A stretch of DNA of 64,000 nucleotides from Bacillota bacterium. Lineage in GTDB: Bacteria > Bacillota > Clostridia > Lachnospirales > Lachnospiraceae. The number at the start of each line of letters is the position of its first letter. Position 1 is the stretch's first letter. The position numbers and the translations under genes are program-made. The stretch is taken from assembly GCA_023437365.1 (NCBI GenBank), contig JAEZGK010000002.1, positions 1 to 64,000 of the forward strand, in the 5' to 3' direction. The notes under the pieces are model-generated. The model was not told where the DNA came from. It saw only the letters and a list, made by a program, of their open reading frames with translations, and searched no databases. This document shows positions 51,665-62,725 of this stretch, one piece after another.

Positions 51665-51766
51665 ATCAATCTCCTTATTATGTATGATGTGGTAGTGTAG
51701 CTTAGTGCCTGCACTTTAGTAAGCAGATACCGTAAGAATGAGGTTTGACTAGTGCCAAAGAGCATA

Positions 51767-53068
51767 TCACCGTATCTCGACCTTCTCGCCGCTTAATATC
51801 ATATTCGTGGTTCTCATGGCGCACATCTTACCGCACATAGAGCAGCTGTGCTTGTCACTGGGCGGTACGCTTTCGAAATATTGTCTTGCCTTCTCAGGGT
51901 CGATTGCACAGGTGAACATCTCTTCCCAATCAATTCTTCTTCTGGCATCACTCATCCGGTCATCAATTTCTCTGGCTCCGGGAATACCCTTTGCGATATC
52001 TGCCGCATGAGCCGCAATCTTGGAAGCGATAATTCCTTCCTTCACATCTGACAAATCTGGAAGTCTTAAGTGTTCTGCCGGTGTCACATAACATAGAAAA
52101 TCTGCTCCGCTCATGGCGGCAATGGCTCCTCCGATGGCAGAGGTGATATGGTCATAGCCAGGCGCGATATCCGTGACTAGAGGTCCCAATACATAAAAAG
52201 GAGCGTTGTGGCAAAGTCTTTTCTGCAGAGTCATATTCGCTGCAATTTCGTTCATTGCCATATGTCCCGGTCCCTCCACCATAACCTGAACCTTCTTCTC
52301 CCAAGCTCTTTCGGTAAGCTTCCCAAGCTCAATCAGTTCGGCAATTTGTCCTGCATCGGTACTGTCATGAATACTCCCCGGTCGAAGCGCATCTCCGAGA
52401 CTGATTGTTACATCATACTCACGCAGAATATCAAGGACCTCCTCGTAATATTCGTAGAAGGGATTCTCATGTCCGGTCATCTGCATCCAGGCAAATAATA
52501 ATGAACCGCCGCGGGATACGATATTTGTCATTCTCTTCGATCCCAGAAAGCTCTCCACGGCCCTTTTGTTAATCCCGGCATGGATGGTCATAAAATCCAC
52601 ACCCTGTTTGGCGTGAGCCTCCAACACCTTAAGAAAATCCTTAGCTTTGATATCCATCAGATCCATTTCCAGATAACCGATGGCATCATACATCGGAACT
52701 GTACCGATCATGACAGGTGAACAGGCAATCAGCTCCTCCCGAAAACGGTTGGTCTTTCCGTAGTTGCTCAAATCCATAATAGCCTCAGCCCCGAATTCTA
52801 ATGCAAGCTTCACCTTCTCCATCTCCATGGAATAATCAGCACAGTCCCCCGACACTCCCAGATTGACATTTATTTTCGTTTTCAGACCTTCCCCGATTCC
52901 CTCCGGCCTTAGAGAAAGGTGCTTCTTATTTGCAGGAATAACAATTGTTCCTGCTGCCACCCTGTCCCTTAACAGCTCAACACCGATTCCCTCCTTCGCC
53001 GCCACAGTCTTCATCTCATCTGTAATCAATCCCTTTGCTGCTGCATCCATCTGCGTACTGTAATTCAT
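51767..53068 (-). CDS. thiC: Phosphomethylpyrimidine synthase
   Basis: A 433-residue radical-SAM enzyme that turns aminoimidazole ribotide into HMP-P. The family stretches [48 protein letters not shown] and the C-terminal [12 protein letters not shown] (CxxCxxxxC, the Fe-S ligands) are present. Its length is that of the shorter anaerobe-type ThiC without the N-terminal extension. ATG at 53068 follows GGAG. It is first in the thi operon, behind a TPP riboswitch. Confidence 0.96.
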   Translation of the reverse strand: MNYSTQMDAAAKGLITDEMKTVAAKEGIGVELLRDRVAAGTIVIPANKKHLSLRPEGIGEGLKTKINVNLGVSGDCADYSMEMEKVKLALEFGAEAIMDLSNYGKTNRFREELIACSPVMIGTVPMYDAIGYLEMDLMDIKAKDFLKVLEAHAKQGVDFMTIHAGINKRAVESFLGSKRMTNIVSRGGSLLFAWMQMTGHENPFYEYYEEVLDILREYDVTISLGDALRPGSIHDSTDAGQIAELIELGKLTERAWEKKVQVMVEGPGHMAMNEIAANMTLQKRLCHNAPFYVLGPLVTDIAPGYDHITSAIGGAIAAMSGADFLCYVTPAEHLRLPDLSDVKEGIIASKIAAHAADIAKGIPGAREIDDRMSDARRRIDWEEMFTCAIDPEKARQYFESVPPSDKHSCSMCGKMCAMRTTNMILSGEKVEIR

Positions 53069-53146
53069 AATGCTCCATCCTTTCAAATGTGATCAGGTTT
53101 TTACCGACTGGCGTGGTCCAAATTCGCTGGACTCACGATGCACGGA

Positions 53147-53181
53147 ATAAAAAATGGGATGTACCAAAATAGGTACATCCC
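53147..53181 (-). terminator. Riboswitch-controlled terminator ahead of thiC
   Basis: Perfect arms GGGATGTACC and GGTACATCCC (53156-53165 and 53172-53181) with a following T run on the minus strand (ATTTTTTATT). It lies directly after the TPP aptamer and is the likely off-state expression platform. Confidence 0.9.
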
Positions 53182-53202
53182 ACTAAATTACGTGTTTTCA
53201 TG

Positions 53203-53285
53203 CTATTCCCTACGTTGGCATTATCCAAATCAGGTACGGTCGAAACTATTGTTTCCTCTCAGCCTGCACACAAGCTCCCGACGAT
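53203..53285 (-). ncRNA. TPP riboswitch (thi-box)
   Basis: The minus strand shows GGGAGC, then GCAGGCTGAGAGGA (the CUGAGAGG pyrimidine-sensing core), a variable arm, ACCTGATTTGGATAATGCCA and GTAGGGAA. All are conserved thi-box elements in order. Thiamine pyrophosphate binding should favour the terminator and silence thiCMED. Confidence 0.96.
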
Positions 53286-53299
53286 ATTCATTTTGTTAT

Positions 53300-53328
53300 A
53301 TTATAGTATTCCATTGATACTCTGTCAA
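53300..53328 (-). promoter_or_regulatory. Consensus sigma-A promoter of the thi operon
   Basis: TTGACA (53328-53323) and TATAAT (53305-53300) are separated by 17 bp on the minus strand, a perfect vegetative promoter immediately upstream of the TPP aptamer. Confidence 0.85.
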
Positions 53329-53470
53329 CGATAGCTTCTGAATATCCATAGTTATTTCGTACCAGAAAACCATAGTTACGATTGCTCATGCTTGATCGTA
53401 AGAGAGGTTCATAGTTCTGAAAGCTCTCTGCGCAGTTTTCTGTTATGATGATCTTTTTTTAAGAACATCT

Positions 53471-53773
53471 TTACTGTGTATTGCCCAGCTTCATCACAGT
53501 ATCGGATGCTGCTCTGTCCATGTTCATCTGAGCCTCAGGATCATATGCGTTATAATAGCCCTTATTCATCATATAAGTGGATACCTTGTCCTGCATACTG
53601 ATCGCATCGTTCAGTTGCTTGTGAAGTGTATTTCTAACCTCGGGTGTGGTAGTCTCAGAAATGGCTGCAGCATAATTCTTGATTGCAGTCTTAGTCCCAA
53701 GCAGTAGATCAGTTGCTATGACCTGTTCTGTCATATCACCCATGCCTGCCATATTTTGAATGATTCCTGCCAT
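53471..53773 (-). CDS. CotF-family spore coat protein
   Basis: A 100-residue ferritin-like helical protein: TEQVIATDLLLGTKTAIKNYAAAISETTTPEVRNTLHKQLNDAISMQDKVSTYMMNKGYYNAYDPEAQ. The coat F helix pair and the YMMNKGYYNAYDP end are typical. These proteins sit in the spore coat. The small gene at 53827 lies 53 bp upstream of its start and is probably co-expressed in the mother cell during sporulation. Confidence 0.88.
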   Translation of the reverse strand: MAGIIQNMAGMGDMTEQVIATDLLLGTKTAIKNYAAAISETTTPEVRNTLHKQLNDAISMQDKVSTYMMNKGYYNAYDPEAQMNMDRAASDTVMKLGNTQ

Positions 53774-53826
53774 AACTTCACCTTCCTTTCTTGTACTTAT
53801 GCGTTCTTACTGGTACTGAACCCTAA

Positions 53827-54066
53827 TTAACCTACGGTAGCCTTTGATGCTGGATGAAATGCTGTACTTGCACCTACCATCAGATTATTCAGCTCCTGGA
53901 TGTGTTCCTTGGCTGTATCAAAATCCTGTTGCAGAATGCTTTTCAATTCTTCATCCTTTACTAAGGCCGACATTGTTGCCGCTTTCGTGGCGCAGACATT
54001 CTTAAAGGTTACAAGCTCGTGCAGCTCCAATGCCTCATGAGGCGCGATGGTATTACCTATTCTCAT
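53827..54066 (-). CDS. Small ferritin-like coat-associated protein
   Basis: A 79-residue helical protein: MRIGNTIAPHEALELHELVTFKNVCATKAATMSALVKDEELKSILQQDFDTAKEHIQELNNLM. The pattern matches the short helical partners found next to CotF-family genes in Clostridia. A single Cys is present. It likely belongs to the coat, inferred from context. It precedes the CotF gene in the same orientation. Confidence 0.75.
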   Translation of the reverse strand: MRIGNTIAPHEALELHELVTFKNVCATKAATMSALVKDEELKSILQQDFDTAKEHIQELNNLMVGASTAFHPASKATVG

Positions 54067-54190
54067 ATTTTCACCTCCGATAATTCATACACTTGACAGA
54101 CCTGCCTTCTATTCGAATTACAACTGCTCAATCATTATCTTCAAATGCACCTGGTTCTATTCGAATGTGAAATGTTTAAGTATTGGAAAA

Positions 54191-54754
54191 CTAATTATTC
54201 AAGCCTTCTACAATAGCACCATAGGTAATTTGAGTAACCGTATCCTCTTCTACAATAAAGGTTAGCTTGGTCTCACCCTTCTTATATACATATGAGGTTC
54301 CCTCCTGAGTGTAATCCTTTCCATAGGCTGCAAGAAGCTCCTCCAGTGTTGATCCAAGCGCGATTCCCTGGTCAGTGGAGACAGTATCATCCTGTAAATT
54401 TACATAAGATACAAAATCCTGATCTCCTTTGGGATAGGTTCCAAGCTCAAAGCCATTATAATAATATTGTTTGTCCAACCCCTGGAAGGCACAGCTTGCT
54501 GCTTCAAAATAATCTATCGGTTCACCGAGCGTTTTTACAATCGGTGCTGCGTCCACATTCATAGGAATGACCACCTGGTTATATACAAAGGAGAATCCCT
54601 CTTTGTTTGTCGACCCATCAGCTAAAGCGGAGTCCTTCGTATCGGCAGCAGCAAAATTCGTAGTAGGGTCCATTCTCTTTATCTCTGTATCCGAAGCTTT
54701 TCCACAACCTGTGAAGAACATCAGGATGCATAATAGTACTATTAGTTTTTTCAT
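54191..54754 (-). CDS. Lipoprotein of unknown function
   Basis: A 187-residue protein. MKKLIVLLCILMFFTGC is a lipoprotein signal peptide ending in the lipobox Cys. The mature part has a beta-rich pattern (FSFVYNQVVIPMNVDAAPIVKTLGEP and GIALGSTLEELLAAYGKDY, TSYVYKKGETKLTFIVEEDTVTQITYG) that recalls YjgB/SmpA-like small domains. The family is not certain. It is a single gene downstream of a long AT-rich gap. Confidence 0.8.
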   Translation of the reverse strand: MKKLIVLLCILMFFTGCGKASDTEIKRMDPTTNFAAADTKDSALADGSTNKEGFSFVYNQVVIPMNVDAAPIVKTLGEPIDYFEAASCAFQGLDKQYYYNGFELGTYPKGDQDFVSYVNLQDDTVSTDQGIALGSTLEELLAAYGKDYTQEGTSYVYKKGETKLTFIVEEDTVTQITYGAIVEGLNN

Positions 54755-55167
54755 TCTTTGTTATCCTTCCTGTTACTATATTAGTTATTGTAGATACTTG
54801 TCATCCATCTTGACCTATTCCTTATTTCTTAATGTTTCTGTATTCTTATTTGTTAATTATTCTTACCTTTTCTGTATTCTCTTCATTTTTACCTAAACTT
54901 TATCTCTGTATTAACATTAAATCTTGAATTTCCTTTTATTCTTGTAATTTACTTTTACTCCTTTGTTTCCTTTTTCTTGTGATTCCTTATATTTTTGTGA
55001 TTCCTTATATTTTTGTGTTTTCTTTTTTCTTGTGTCTCATTTTATTCTAATGATTACCTATATTCTTGTGTTTTCTAGATACTCATCTTATATTTCTCAA
55101 TACAAGTTATTTAACCATTATTTATAAATTCACTTGTAGAGTAATCTTCATATATACCAATATTCTG
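54755..55167. other. AT-rich gap with simple repeats
   Basis: About 410 bp, very T-rich. Near-repeats of GTGATTCCTTATATTTTT occur twice in tandem (about 54978-55020) with a variant further on. No gene, RNA or terminator was recognised. Confidence 0.5.
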
Positions 55168-56247
55168 CTACTCCTGATTCTTTACCTGCGCCACGACCCC
55201 GCAGCTTTTTAAATACCCGTATTCCGTCAGCTCTCCTTCCTGCTTTTCCCGCATGGCTTCATAGAAGATAACCTTCTTTTCCCATAGCTTGGCATACTTC
55301 TCTTCCTCCCTATGATCCGGCAGAGAGAACTTCTCACTGAGTATTCTACCGAAGTATCTGGAGAACTTCTCAGCTCCGCTTAGGTTGAGATGAAGACCGC
55401 CGTCAAAGGTATCTTTGCTATAATCTATCCCCATCTTCTGCACCTCGTCCAGAAAATTGATATATGTCAGTTCATTTGTCTTTGCATATTCTGACATCTG
55501 TGAATCCCATTCCTGATACCAATACGGATAAACACTTGGTGATTTGATCAGAATGAGCTTAATATTCTTTTCCTTGCAGAGCTTCGTGATACGGTCTAGG
55601 TAGGCATATGCTTTGTCACCGAACCGATAATCCGCAAGCTTTTTACCTTTGGGAATCATATCCACAGGCTTACAATCCACCCGCATCAGATAACCATTGT
55701 GTGACAGGTTATCCTTATGGAACAAATATTTAAAATCCTCAGCTGTCAACTCATTCCATCTAGAGTGATACCGTAACAGCGGAAACAGATAAGTAATCAC
55801 CGATTCTCCCTCTGTTTCGGAGGCCTTGATTGCCTTAAGCTTTGCTACAGACAGCTTCATGCCGTCCAGGGTCAGGCGATTATATGCCTCCTTCTGAGGT
55901 TCGTTGTATTTCATTGCCAGAACATTGAAGACAACCACCTTAGGCTTCTCATAAAGCAAGGTATCCTCCAGCAGATAGTAGGACTGCCAGATCAGCTGCT
56001 GGGCGCTGCCTCTGATGTAGCTGGTAATTCCATATTCCTCCCACAGTGTTACTGGCGATATGTTGGAGAACACCTCGCAGTCCCCAATGAAAATCACATC
56101 ATGAAGCTTCTTCTCTTTATAGTATTCTTCTACCAGATTGCCTTCATGAATGCTGGACATATATTTAGGTTTCAATAACGCCTGCAGGAACGCCAGAGTG
56201 AGAATGAACAGTGCCACTACAGCTACATTGAATATTATCTTCTTCAT
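55168..56247 (-). CDS. SGNH-like hydrolase/acyltransferase (DltD-like)
   Basis: A 359-residue protein with an N-terminal membrane helix (residues 5-25) and an extracellular SGNH-type domain. Block I reads VIFIGDCEVFSNISP, with Cys where SGNH enzymes have the nucleophilic Ser. The C-terminal DGGLHLNLSGAEKF has the Asp and His pair. It is the last gene of the racemase-adenylation-carrier-MBOAT operon, in the place of DltD, which helps move D-alanine onto teichoic acids. Here it probably transfers the activated group onto the surface polymer. Confidence 0.8.
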   Translation of the reverse strand: MKKIIFNVAVVALFILTLAFLQALLKPKYMSSIHEGNLVEEYYKEKKLHDVIFIGDCEVFSNISPVTLWEEYGITSYIRGSAQQLIWQSYYLLEDTLLYEKPKVVVFNVLAMKYNEPQKEAYNRLTLDGMKLSVAKLKAIKASETEGESVITYLFPLLRYHSRWNELTAEDFKYLFHKDNLSHNGYLMRVDCKPVDMIPKGKKLADYRFGDKAYAYLDRITKLCKEKNIKLILIKSPSVYPYWYQEWDSQMSEYAKTNELTYINFLDEVQKMGIDYSKDTFDGGLHLNLSGAEKFSRYFGRILSEKFSLPDHREEEKYAKLWEKKVIFYEAMREKQEGELTEYGYLKSCGVVAQVKNQE

Positions 56248-56343
56248 TTCATCAACCTTTCATAACAATATAACTAACACAGCCAACTCTTCCGTGTGAT
56301 CTCCCCATTCTTAACAGAGCCTTGGCTTTCCTCATCCATCAGC

Positions 56344-57933
<1,590 letters not shown>

Positions 57934-57949
57934 AAATCACACCGTCCTG

Positions 57950-58177
57950 CTATTCTTCCATCAGCCGTTCGACCATCGCATAAAGGGCCTTTGCTGAATT
58001 AAAATTCTTAGGTACGATTTCTTCCACCGGGATAGTAATATCGAACTCATCGCTGATATCTGTTACGATTGATACTATATCAAAGGAATCTAATATCTTA
58101 TCATCAATTAAGGTATCGCAGACTTCAAAATCCACCTCCGGGTGTAAACCGCTTAGAATCTCCAGAATTGTCTCCAT
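57950..58177 (-). CDS. Acyl/peptidyl carrier protein (DltC-like)
   Basis: A 75-residue carrier protein starting METILEILSGLHPEVDF. The phosphopantetheine Ser lies in DKILDSFDIVSIV. The fold is normal: four helices, VPVE-type helix III (ITIPVEEIVPKNFNSAKALYAMVE). ATG at 58177 follows AGGAGG. It is located between the adenylation gene and the MBOAT gene, so it probably carries the activated amino acid to the membrane enzyme. Confidence 0.9.
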   Translation of the reverse strand: METILEILSGLHPEVDFEVCDTLIDDKILDSFDIVSIVTDISDEFDITIPVEEIVPKNFNSAKALYAMVERLMEE

Positions 58178-58306
58178 GTTTCCTCCTTTCGTGCCTCGCA
58201 CGATCCATATAATTATTTACGCAATTCATACCTCACTATTCCCGATTATCTGAAGTCCTTCTGTTCGGCTTATCTTGCCTGATCTGAACTCATTCCTTTA
58301 GGCTTA

Positions 58307-59830
58307 TTATTCCTGTTTCTTTTCCTTCAGGAAGCTTTCCTTCAGCAGCAAGCGGTTGATTTTTCCATTTGCTGTCAAAGGCATTCTATCCAGTACTTCA
58401 ATGACATTGGGAAGCATATATCTTGGAAGCTTATCCTTCAGAGCTACTGCCACCTCAGCCGGTGTCAAGGTTCCCACATAGTACAGGATGATTTTCTTCC
58501 TCCGGTCATCAAAGATGGCACAGGCACTTCTCATAGCGTCGATGGAGCTGACTGCAATCTCTATCTCACCCAGTTCTATCCTGTGACCCATATGCTTGAT
58601 CTGATTGTCCTTACGAGAGACGAACATCAGCTCACCCCGTGCATTATACCTGCCGATGTCACCGGTTCTGTAGATCAATTCCGGATAAGCCTGGTTCAGC
58701 GGATTCTGTACAAATACCTCCTGGGTCTTCTCAAAGTTACGAAAGTATCCAAGCGTCAAGGCTGTACCCCTGATGCAGATTTCTCCTTCCTGACCGGCTT
58801 CCGGAACTTGATTATGCTCATCCAACAGTAGGATCTCCGTATTTCTGAAAGGTCGGCCGATCGGGATTGATTCATCCAGCTCAAATTCCCGGTTTACCTC
58901 ATAATAGCAGGACATGCCTGTTGCTTCGGTTGGCCCGTATAGATTGATAAAACGGGCTTCCGGAAGATGTTTCTTCCATAATCGGTATTGTTTGATCGGA
59001 AGCACCTCACTGCCAAAGGCAATCGTATGAAGATAATGCGGTATGACCTTTTCCAGCGTACCAAAGGCAGAAATCATCGTCAGTGCAGATACTACCCAGC
59101 AGATTGTATTAATCTTATGTTCGTTTAAGAATTCCGTAAGCTGTAACGGAAAAGAAAATAGGTTCTTTGGAATGATGTAAGCGGTAGCACCGAATTTCAG
59201 GACAGGATAGAGCTCCTTTAAGCAGGCATCCACAGTAAACGGTGTCTGGTTGCCAAATACCGTATCCTCGTTTACCTTTAACACCTCCGACAGGTTGTCG
59301 ATATAGTCGATGACCGAGCGATGGCAGGCCACCACTCCTTTGGGTATTCCGGTGGAGCCGGAGGTAAATACAATATAGATGGGATCGGTATCAATCTGTC
59401 TGTCACGGATTACACCTAGTACAGCATCGTCGGGCTTCTTCTTAATCATTTCCCGGTATCGGTAAATCTTCCCCTGAAAAGAATACTCAGATAGTTTTTT
59501 CTCGGTAACCTCATCGCAGATAACAGCCCTCGGATTCAAATTCTCAAAGATCAATTCAATCCGATACTTCGGAATCTCTTCATCAATCGGGACATAATAG
59601 CAGCCGGAATAAATCACTCCATAGAAGGAAATAATGGTCCGCGGGTGTTTTTCCATGAATACTACAATGGGTTCCCTAAAATAACCCTCGTCATGAAGAA
59701 AGGTTCCCATCGCCCTTGACTGCTCATATACCTCGCGAAAGGTAACTCCTGTCGTCTCATTCGCGTATGCTGTTTTTTCCGGCACCTGATTTACAATATG
59801 CTCCAGGTACTCCATCACATTCTTCTGCAT
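58307..59830 (-). CDS. Amino-acid adenylation enzyme (DltA-like)
   Basis: A 507-residue member of the AMP-forming ligase family. The adenylation motifs appear in order: VFTSGSTGIPKGV (A3, P-loop), NLYGPTEATGMSCYYE (A5), GEICIRGTALTLGYFRN (A6), YRTGDIGRYNARGELMFVSRKDNQIKHMGHRIELGEIE (A7-A8) and LTANGKINR (A10 Lys). It is DltA-like in length and lacks condensation domains. It starts 23 bp after the racemase stop. D-alanine is the usual substrate, but the linked racemase suggests another D-amino acid; the specificity residues cannot be called from sequence alone. Confidence 0.88.
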   Translation of the reverse strand: MQKNVMEYLEHIVNQVPEKTAYANETTGVTFREVYEQSRAMGTFLHDEGYFREPIVVFMEKHPRTIISFYGVIYSGCYYVPIDEEIPKYRIELIFENLNPRAVICDEVTEKKLSEYSFQGKIYRYREMIKKKPDDAVLGVIRDRQIDTDPIYIVFTSGSTGIPKGVVACHRSVIDYIDNLSEVLKVNEDTVFGNQTPFTVDACLKELYPVLKFGATAYIIPKNLFSFPLQLTEFLNEHKINTICWVVSALTMISAFGTLEKVIPHYLHTIAFGSEVLPIKQYRLWKKHLPEARFINLYGPTEATGMSCYYEVNREFELDESIPIGRPFRNTEILLLDEHNQVPEAGQEGEICIRGTALTLGYFRNFEKTQEVFVQNPLNQAYPELIYRTGDIGRYNARGELMFVSRKDNQIKHMGHRIELGEIEIAVSSIDAMRSACAIFDDRRKKIILYYVGTLTPAEVAVALKDKLPRYMLPNVIEVLDRMPLTANGKINRLLLKESFLKEKKQE

Positions 59831-59853
59831 TGTCACTTACCTTTCCTTACTCC

Positions 59854-60573
59854 TCATTTTGTGATTAAGAAATCATATTCTTCCTTCAGGTTCGCTTCAC
59901 AGAGCAATACGGCACGCATTGCCAGAACCTCCATTGCGTCAATAAATCCGGGTCCTAAGTCGAAGTCCCTTTTGATCAGGGATAATTCGGTGCAGCCCAA
60001 AACAATAACCTCAGCTCCTTCCTTCTTCAGCTGGTCAGCGACAGTTTGAAAGCTATGAAAGTCAATCGGTCTGTTTGCTTTGATTCCCTGATAAATAAGA
60101 TTGGACAGCTGTTTCTGGTACTCTTTGGAGGGTACAACTGTCCTGATTTCGGACAAGGCTAGTTCCTCTTGGAAGAGACCACTTTGAATGGTCCCTTCCG
60201 AAGCCAGGATGCCTGCACAGCGAATCTCCTGTACCTTCAGATAGCGTGATAGCTCCTGAACCGCATGAAGCACCGGTGCCTTGATTCCCTCGGATAAGGA
60301 ATCATGAAAATAATGTGCAGTGATGCAGGGTATTGCAATATAATCCGCACCTATACCCACCAGCTTTCTTCCGGTCTCCAGCATATCATAGAGAGGATTC
60401 TCACTGCTTTTTCCAAGGATATAATCGGTCCTGTCAGGTATGGTCGGTTTACTGAAAATCACCGTCTCAATATGCTCCTGATCTGACTTCGCATCTGTCA
60501 TTCGTACGACTAATTCATAAAAATACGCTGTCGCCAACGGACCTAAGCCGCCAATCACACCCAGACGTTTCGT
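59854..60573 (-). CDS. Aspartate/glutamate racemase-family protein
   Basis: About 239 residues in two similar domains. Reading from an ACG at 60573 gives (M)KRLGVIGGLGPLATAYFYE, the usual family N-terminus, with GGGGAG about 6 bp upstream. The conventional GTG at 60558 would drop five conserved residues. The paired Cys motifs are IAIPCITAHYF and LGCTELSLI; the first has Ile where PCNTAH is common. The enzyme swaps L and D forms of acidic or other amino acids by two Cys bases. It is first in a five-gene Dlt-like operon. Confidence 0.85.
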   Translation of the reverse strand, partial: TKRLGVIGGLGPLATAYFYELVVRMTDAKSDQEHIETVIFSKPTIPDRTDYILGKSSENPLYDMLETGRKLVGIGADYIAIPCITAHYFHDSLSEGIKAPVLHAVQELSRYLKVQEIRCAGILASEGTIQSGLFQEELALSEIRTVVPSKEYQKQLSNLIYQGIKANRPIDFHSFQTVADQLKKEGAEVIVLGCTELSLIKRDFDLGPGFIDAMEVLAMRAVLLCEANLKEEYDFLITK

Positions 60574-60824
60574 ACTGCTCTCCCCTCTCTGTCTTACATA
60601 TTATTTATCCAATATCCCCTTCTGCATTTCTTAGTTCTCCTTCTCATGTATTTTCTCATGTATTTTCTCACGTGTTTCTTAGTTATCCCGCTAACGTATA
60701 TTTCTTACTCACCTTTCTCGCTACTTTCTTACTGTACACAGCCAATCTTTCTTACATGACCTAAGAATTATCTTCCTACTACTTATACGCTCTTGTGTAA
60801 ATCGGAAGACTATGATATTTCTCT
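60574..60824. other. Gap with short direct repeats
   Basis: Between the racemase and the Ig-repeat protein, TCTCATGTATTT-type units recur two or three times (about 60646-60680). The stretch is T/C-rich on the plus strand. No gene was recognised. Confidence 0.4.
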
Positions 60825-62462
60825 CTACTCCGGAGTTACAGTATATAGGCTTTTATCATAGTCATAATAATGATTGCCTCTTTCTTTGGTTAATGCCTCA
60901 ACCTGCTGCTCGGTCAGCATAAAGGAAGGCTTATGATCCTTGTTCGGACAGGCATCAAAATGATACCAGCCGTCACCACAATTAATCAGATTCCAGAAGT
61001 GCTTTGTTCTTCCTCCGACTCTTCTGACCTCCATATTATCAATGCCTGCTCTGGTTAACAATGCTTGTGAAACAGAGAAATAGGTAAAGCAATCTCCATA
61101 CCGTTTGGTCATTCCCCGATAGGCTTCCGCCAGCCAGTCTGACTTATCGGAATCTCCGCTATAATCAATATGACTTCTGACCCAGCGATAGATTTCATAG
61201 GCGATTTCCCGCTTGTTCATGCTCTGATTAGTGATTTGTTGTAGAAGTTCGTCACAGAGCTCATTTACCGTATCTTCACTTACGTCAAAAATCTTCACAT
61301 CTATCTTCGCTGTCTTCACTGCCTGATTGCCTGCAGCATCCTTGGCAGTATAGGTAACTGTGTAGGTTCCCTCCTTCTTCAGATTCACTGTACTGTTGTC
61401 TACAGAGAAGGTAACTTTCTTATCCCGATTATCTGTTACCGTGACACCCTTTTTATAAGATATTGTATCTCCGATAAAAACAGTCCTATCGCTGACACCG
61501 GAGAATACCGGAGCTTCTTTATCTTCAACCACCTGTGCTGTAACCGGGAGCTCTGTGATATTTCCGGCACTGTCCTTAAGGATGACGCGAAAGGCTTCCT
61601 CTCCGGGCATCGTAAAATCCGGTTTTTTCTGGTAGCTCACCGTGACCGGAGTCGCATCCGTAATATCCTCCACAAAATCTTCCGCTTTAGGTGTATCCCC
61701 GCAGAAGATGATATTAGTCTTTACAGATGCCTTAGGAGCGACAGTATCAACTACTTCCACAGTTCCGGTGACACGCTTTCCGTTGACCTCCAGCTCTACC
61801 GGATATTTACCGGGCTTATTGGTATTGATAGTCTGTAAATCCGTGATCATAACAGCATCATTCTTATTGCTGACCCAAAAATCCTTTACCGAAAGCTTCC
61901 GTTGAGCACCGGCCTCCACCCTAAGCTTGCTTCTGATGTCCAGCACAGTCAGTTTCGCCTTCTTTTCCGTGACATTGCCGCTGCCATCCTGCAGCAGTAA
62001 GGATACCTCCTGTACTCCCGGAACATTAGTATCCGGAATATGTCTGAAATAAACCTTAACCTCAGAAGCATCCTTGATATTGGAGATAAAGGAATTCGGA
62101 TCTGCAGGTTCCCCTCTTAATAAGAACTGATCACTGACATCAGCCTTAGGGGGTACCGTGTCAACCACCTTCAGAAGTGAGGTATGAACCCTTCGCCCTA
62201 TCTGAATCTGCACCTTATAGTTCCCCGGAATACTGGTATCCAGCTTCTTCATGTCTGTTACGAAGGCACCTTGGCGATTCTTATATTTCAAAAAACTATT
62301 TACAGTAAGCTTCTTTTCTCCTGCTTCCAGGGTAACTGCCTTGACCACCATCGGCCGAAGCTCAAGGTAAGCTATTCCTGTAAGGATCAGCAATATTTCT
62401 ATACTTAGGACCAGAAGGATGACTTTCTTCCTGTAGCCCCTGCGTCTTCCATACCTTTTCAT
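60825..62462 (-). CDS. Membrane-anchored Ig-like repeat protein with transglutaminase-like domain
   Basis: A 545-residue protein with an N-terminal signal anchor (residues 12-32) and three to four Ig-like repeats (DUF5011/bacterial Ig type). The repeats are marked by recurring DTVPPKADVS, DTVAPKASV and DKEAPVFSG starts and D-x-x-G-N ends. Residues 410-545 form a transglutaminase-like core: YGDCFTYFSVS (Cys), TKHFWNLI (His) and WYHFDACPN (Asp). It is exported and acts at the cell surface. It is the second such enzyme in the window. Confidence 0.9.
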   Translation of the reverse strand: MKRYGRRRGYRKKVILLVLSIEILLILTGIAYLELRPMVVKAVTLEAGEKKLTVNSFLKYKNRQGAFVTDMKKLDTSIPGNYKVQIQIGRRVHTSLLKVVDTVPPKADVSDQFLLRGEPADPNSFISNIKDASEVKVYFRHIPDTNVPGVQEVSLLLQDGSGNVTEKKAKLTVLDIRSKLRVEAGAQRKLSVKDFWVSNKNDAVMITDLQTINTNKPGKYPVELEVNGKRVTGTVEVVDTVAPKASVKTNIIFCGDTPKAEDFVEDITDATPVTVSYQKKPDFTMPGEEAFRVILKDSAGNITELPVTAQVVEDKEAPVFSGVSDRTVFIGDTISYKKGVTVTDNRDKKVTFSVDNSTVNLKKEGTYTVTYTAKDAAGNQAVKTAKIDVKIFDVSEDTVNELCDELLQQITNQSMNKREIAYEIYRWVRSHIDYSGDSDKSDWLAEAYRGMTKRYGDCFTYFSVSQALLTRAGIDNMEVRRVGGRTKHFWNLINCGDGWYHFDACPNKDHKPSFMLTEQQVEALTKERGNHYYDYDKSLYTVTPE

Positions 62463-62725
62463 AGATCTCTCCTCAGATAATCAAATAGACATGTAATTGG
62501 AATATTTTTACATTCCAACTGTATGTATATCATATTCTCTCGATTAATGATTGTCAATATCTGTTATTTTAAACCAGGATACTATGCCTCCCTCTGAATC
62601 TTCACAGTATTTCTACTCTAAGTTAGTATTGACAAAATGCAGGATTTTACACAAAAGCATATAATTACATTTTTCACCATTATTCGATTATTTCATATAT
62701 TGATTATTGAAAGGAGTTGATATCT
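62463..62725. other. Divergent promoter region
   Basis: About 260 bp between the Ig-repeat protein (minus) and the small Gly/Arg/Tyr-rich gene (plus). It contains TTGACA at about 62631 but no well-spaced -10 element. No further signal was recognised. Confidence 0.4.
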
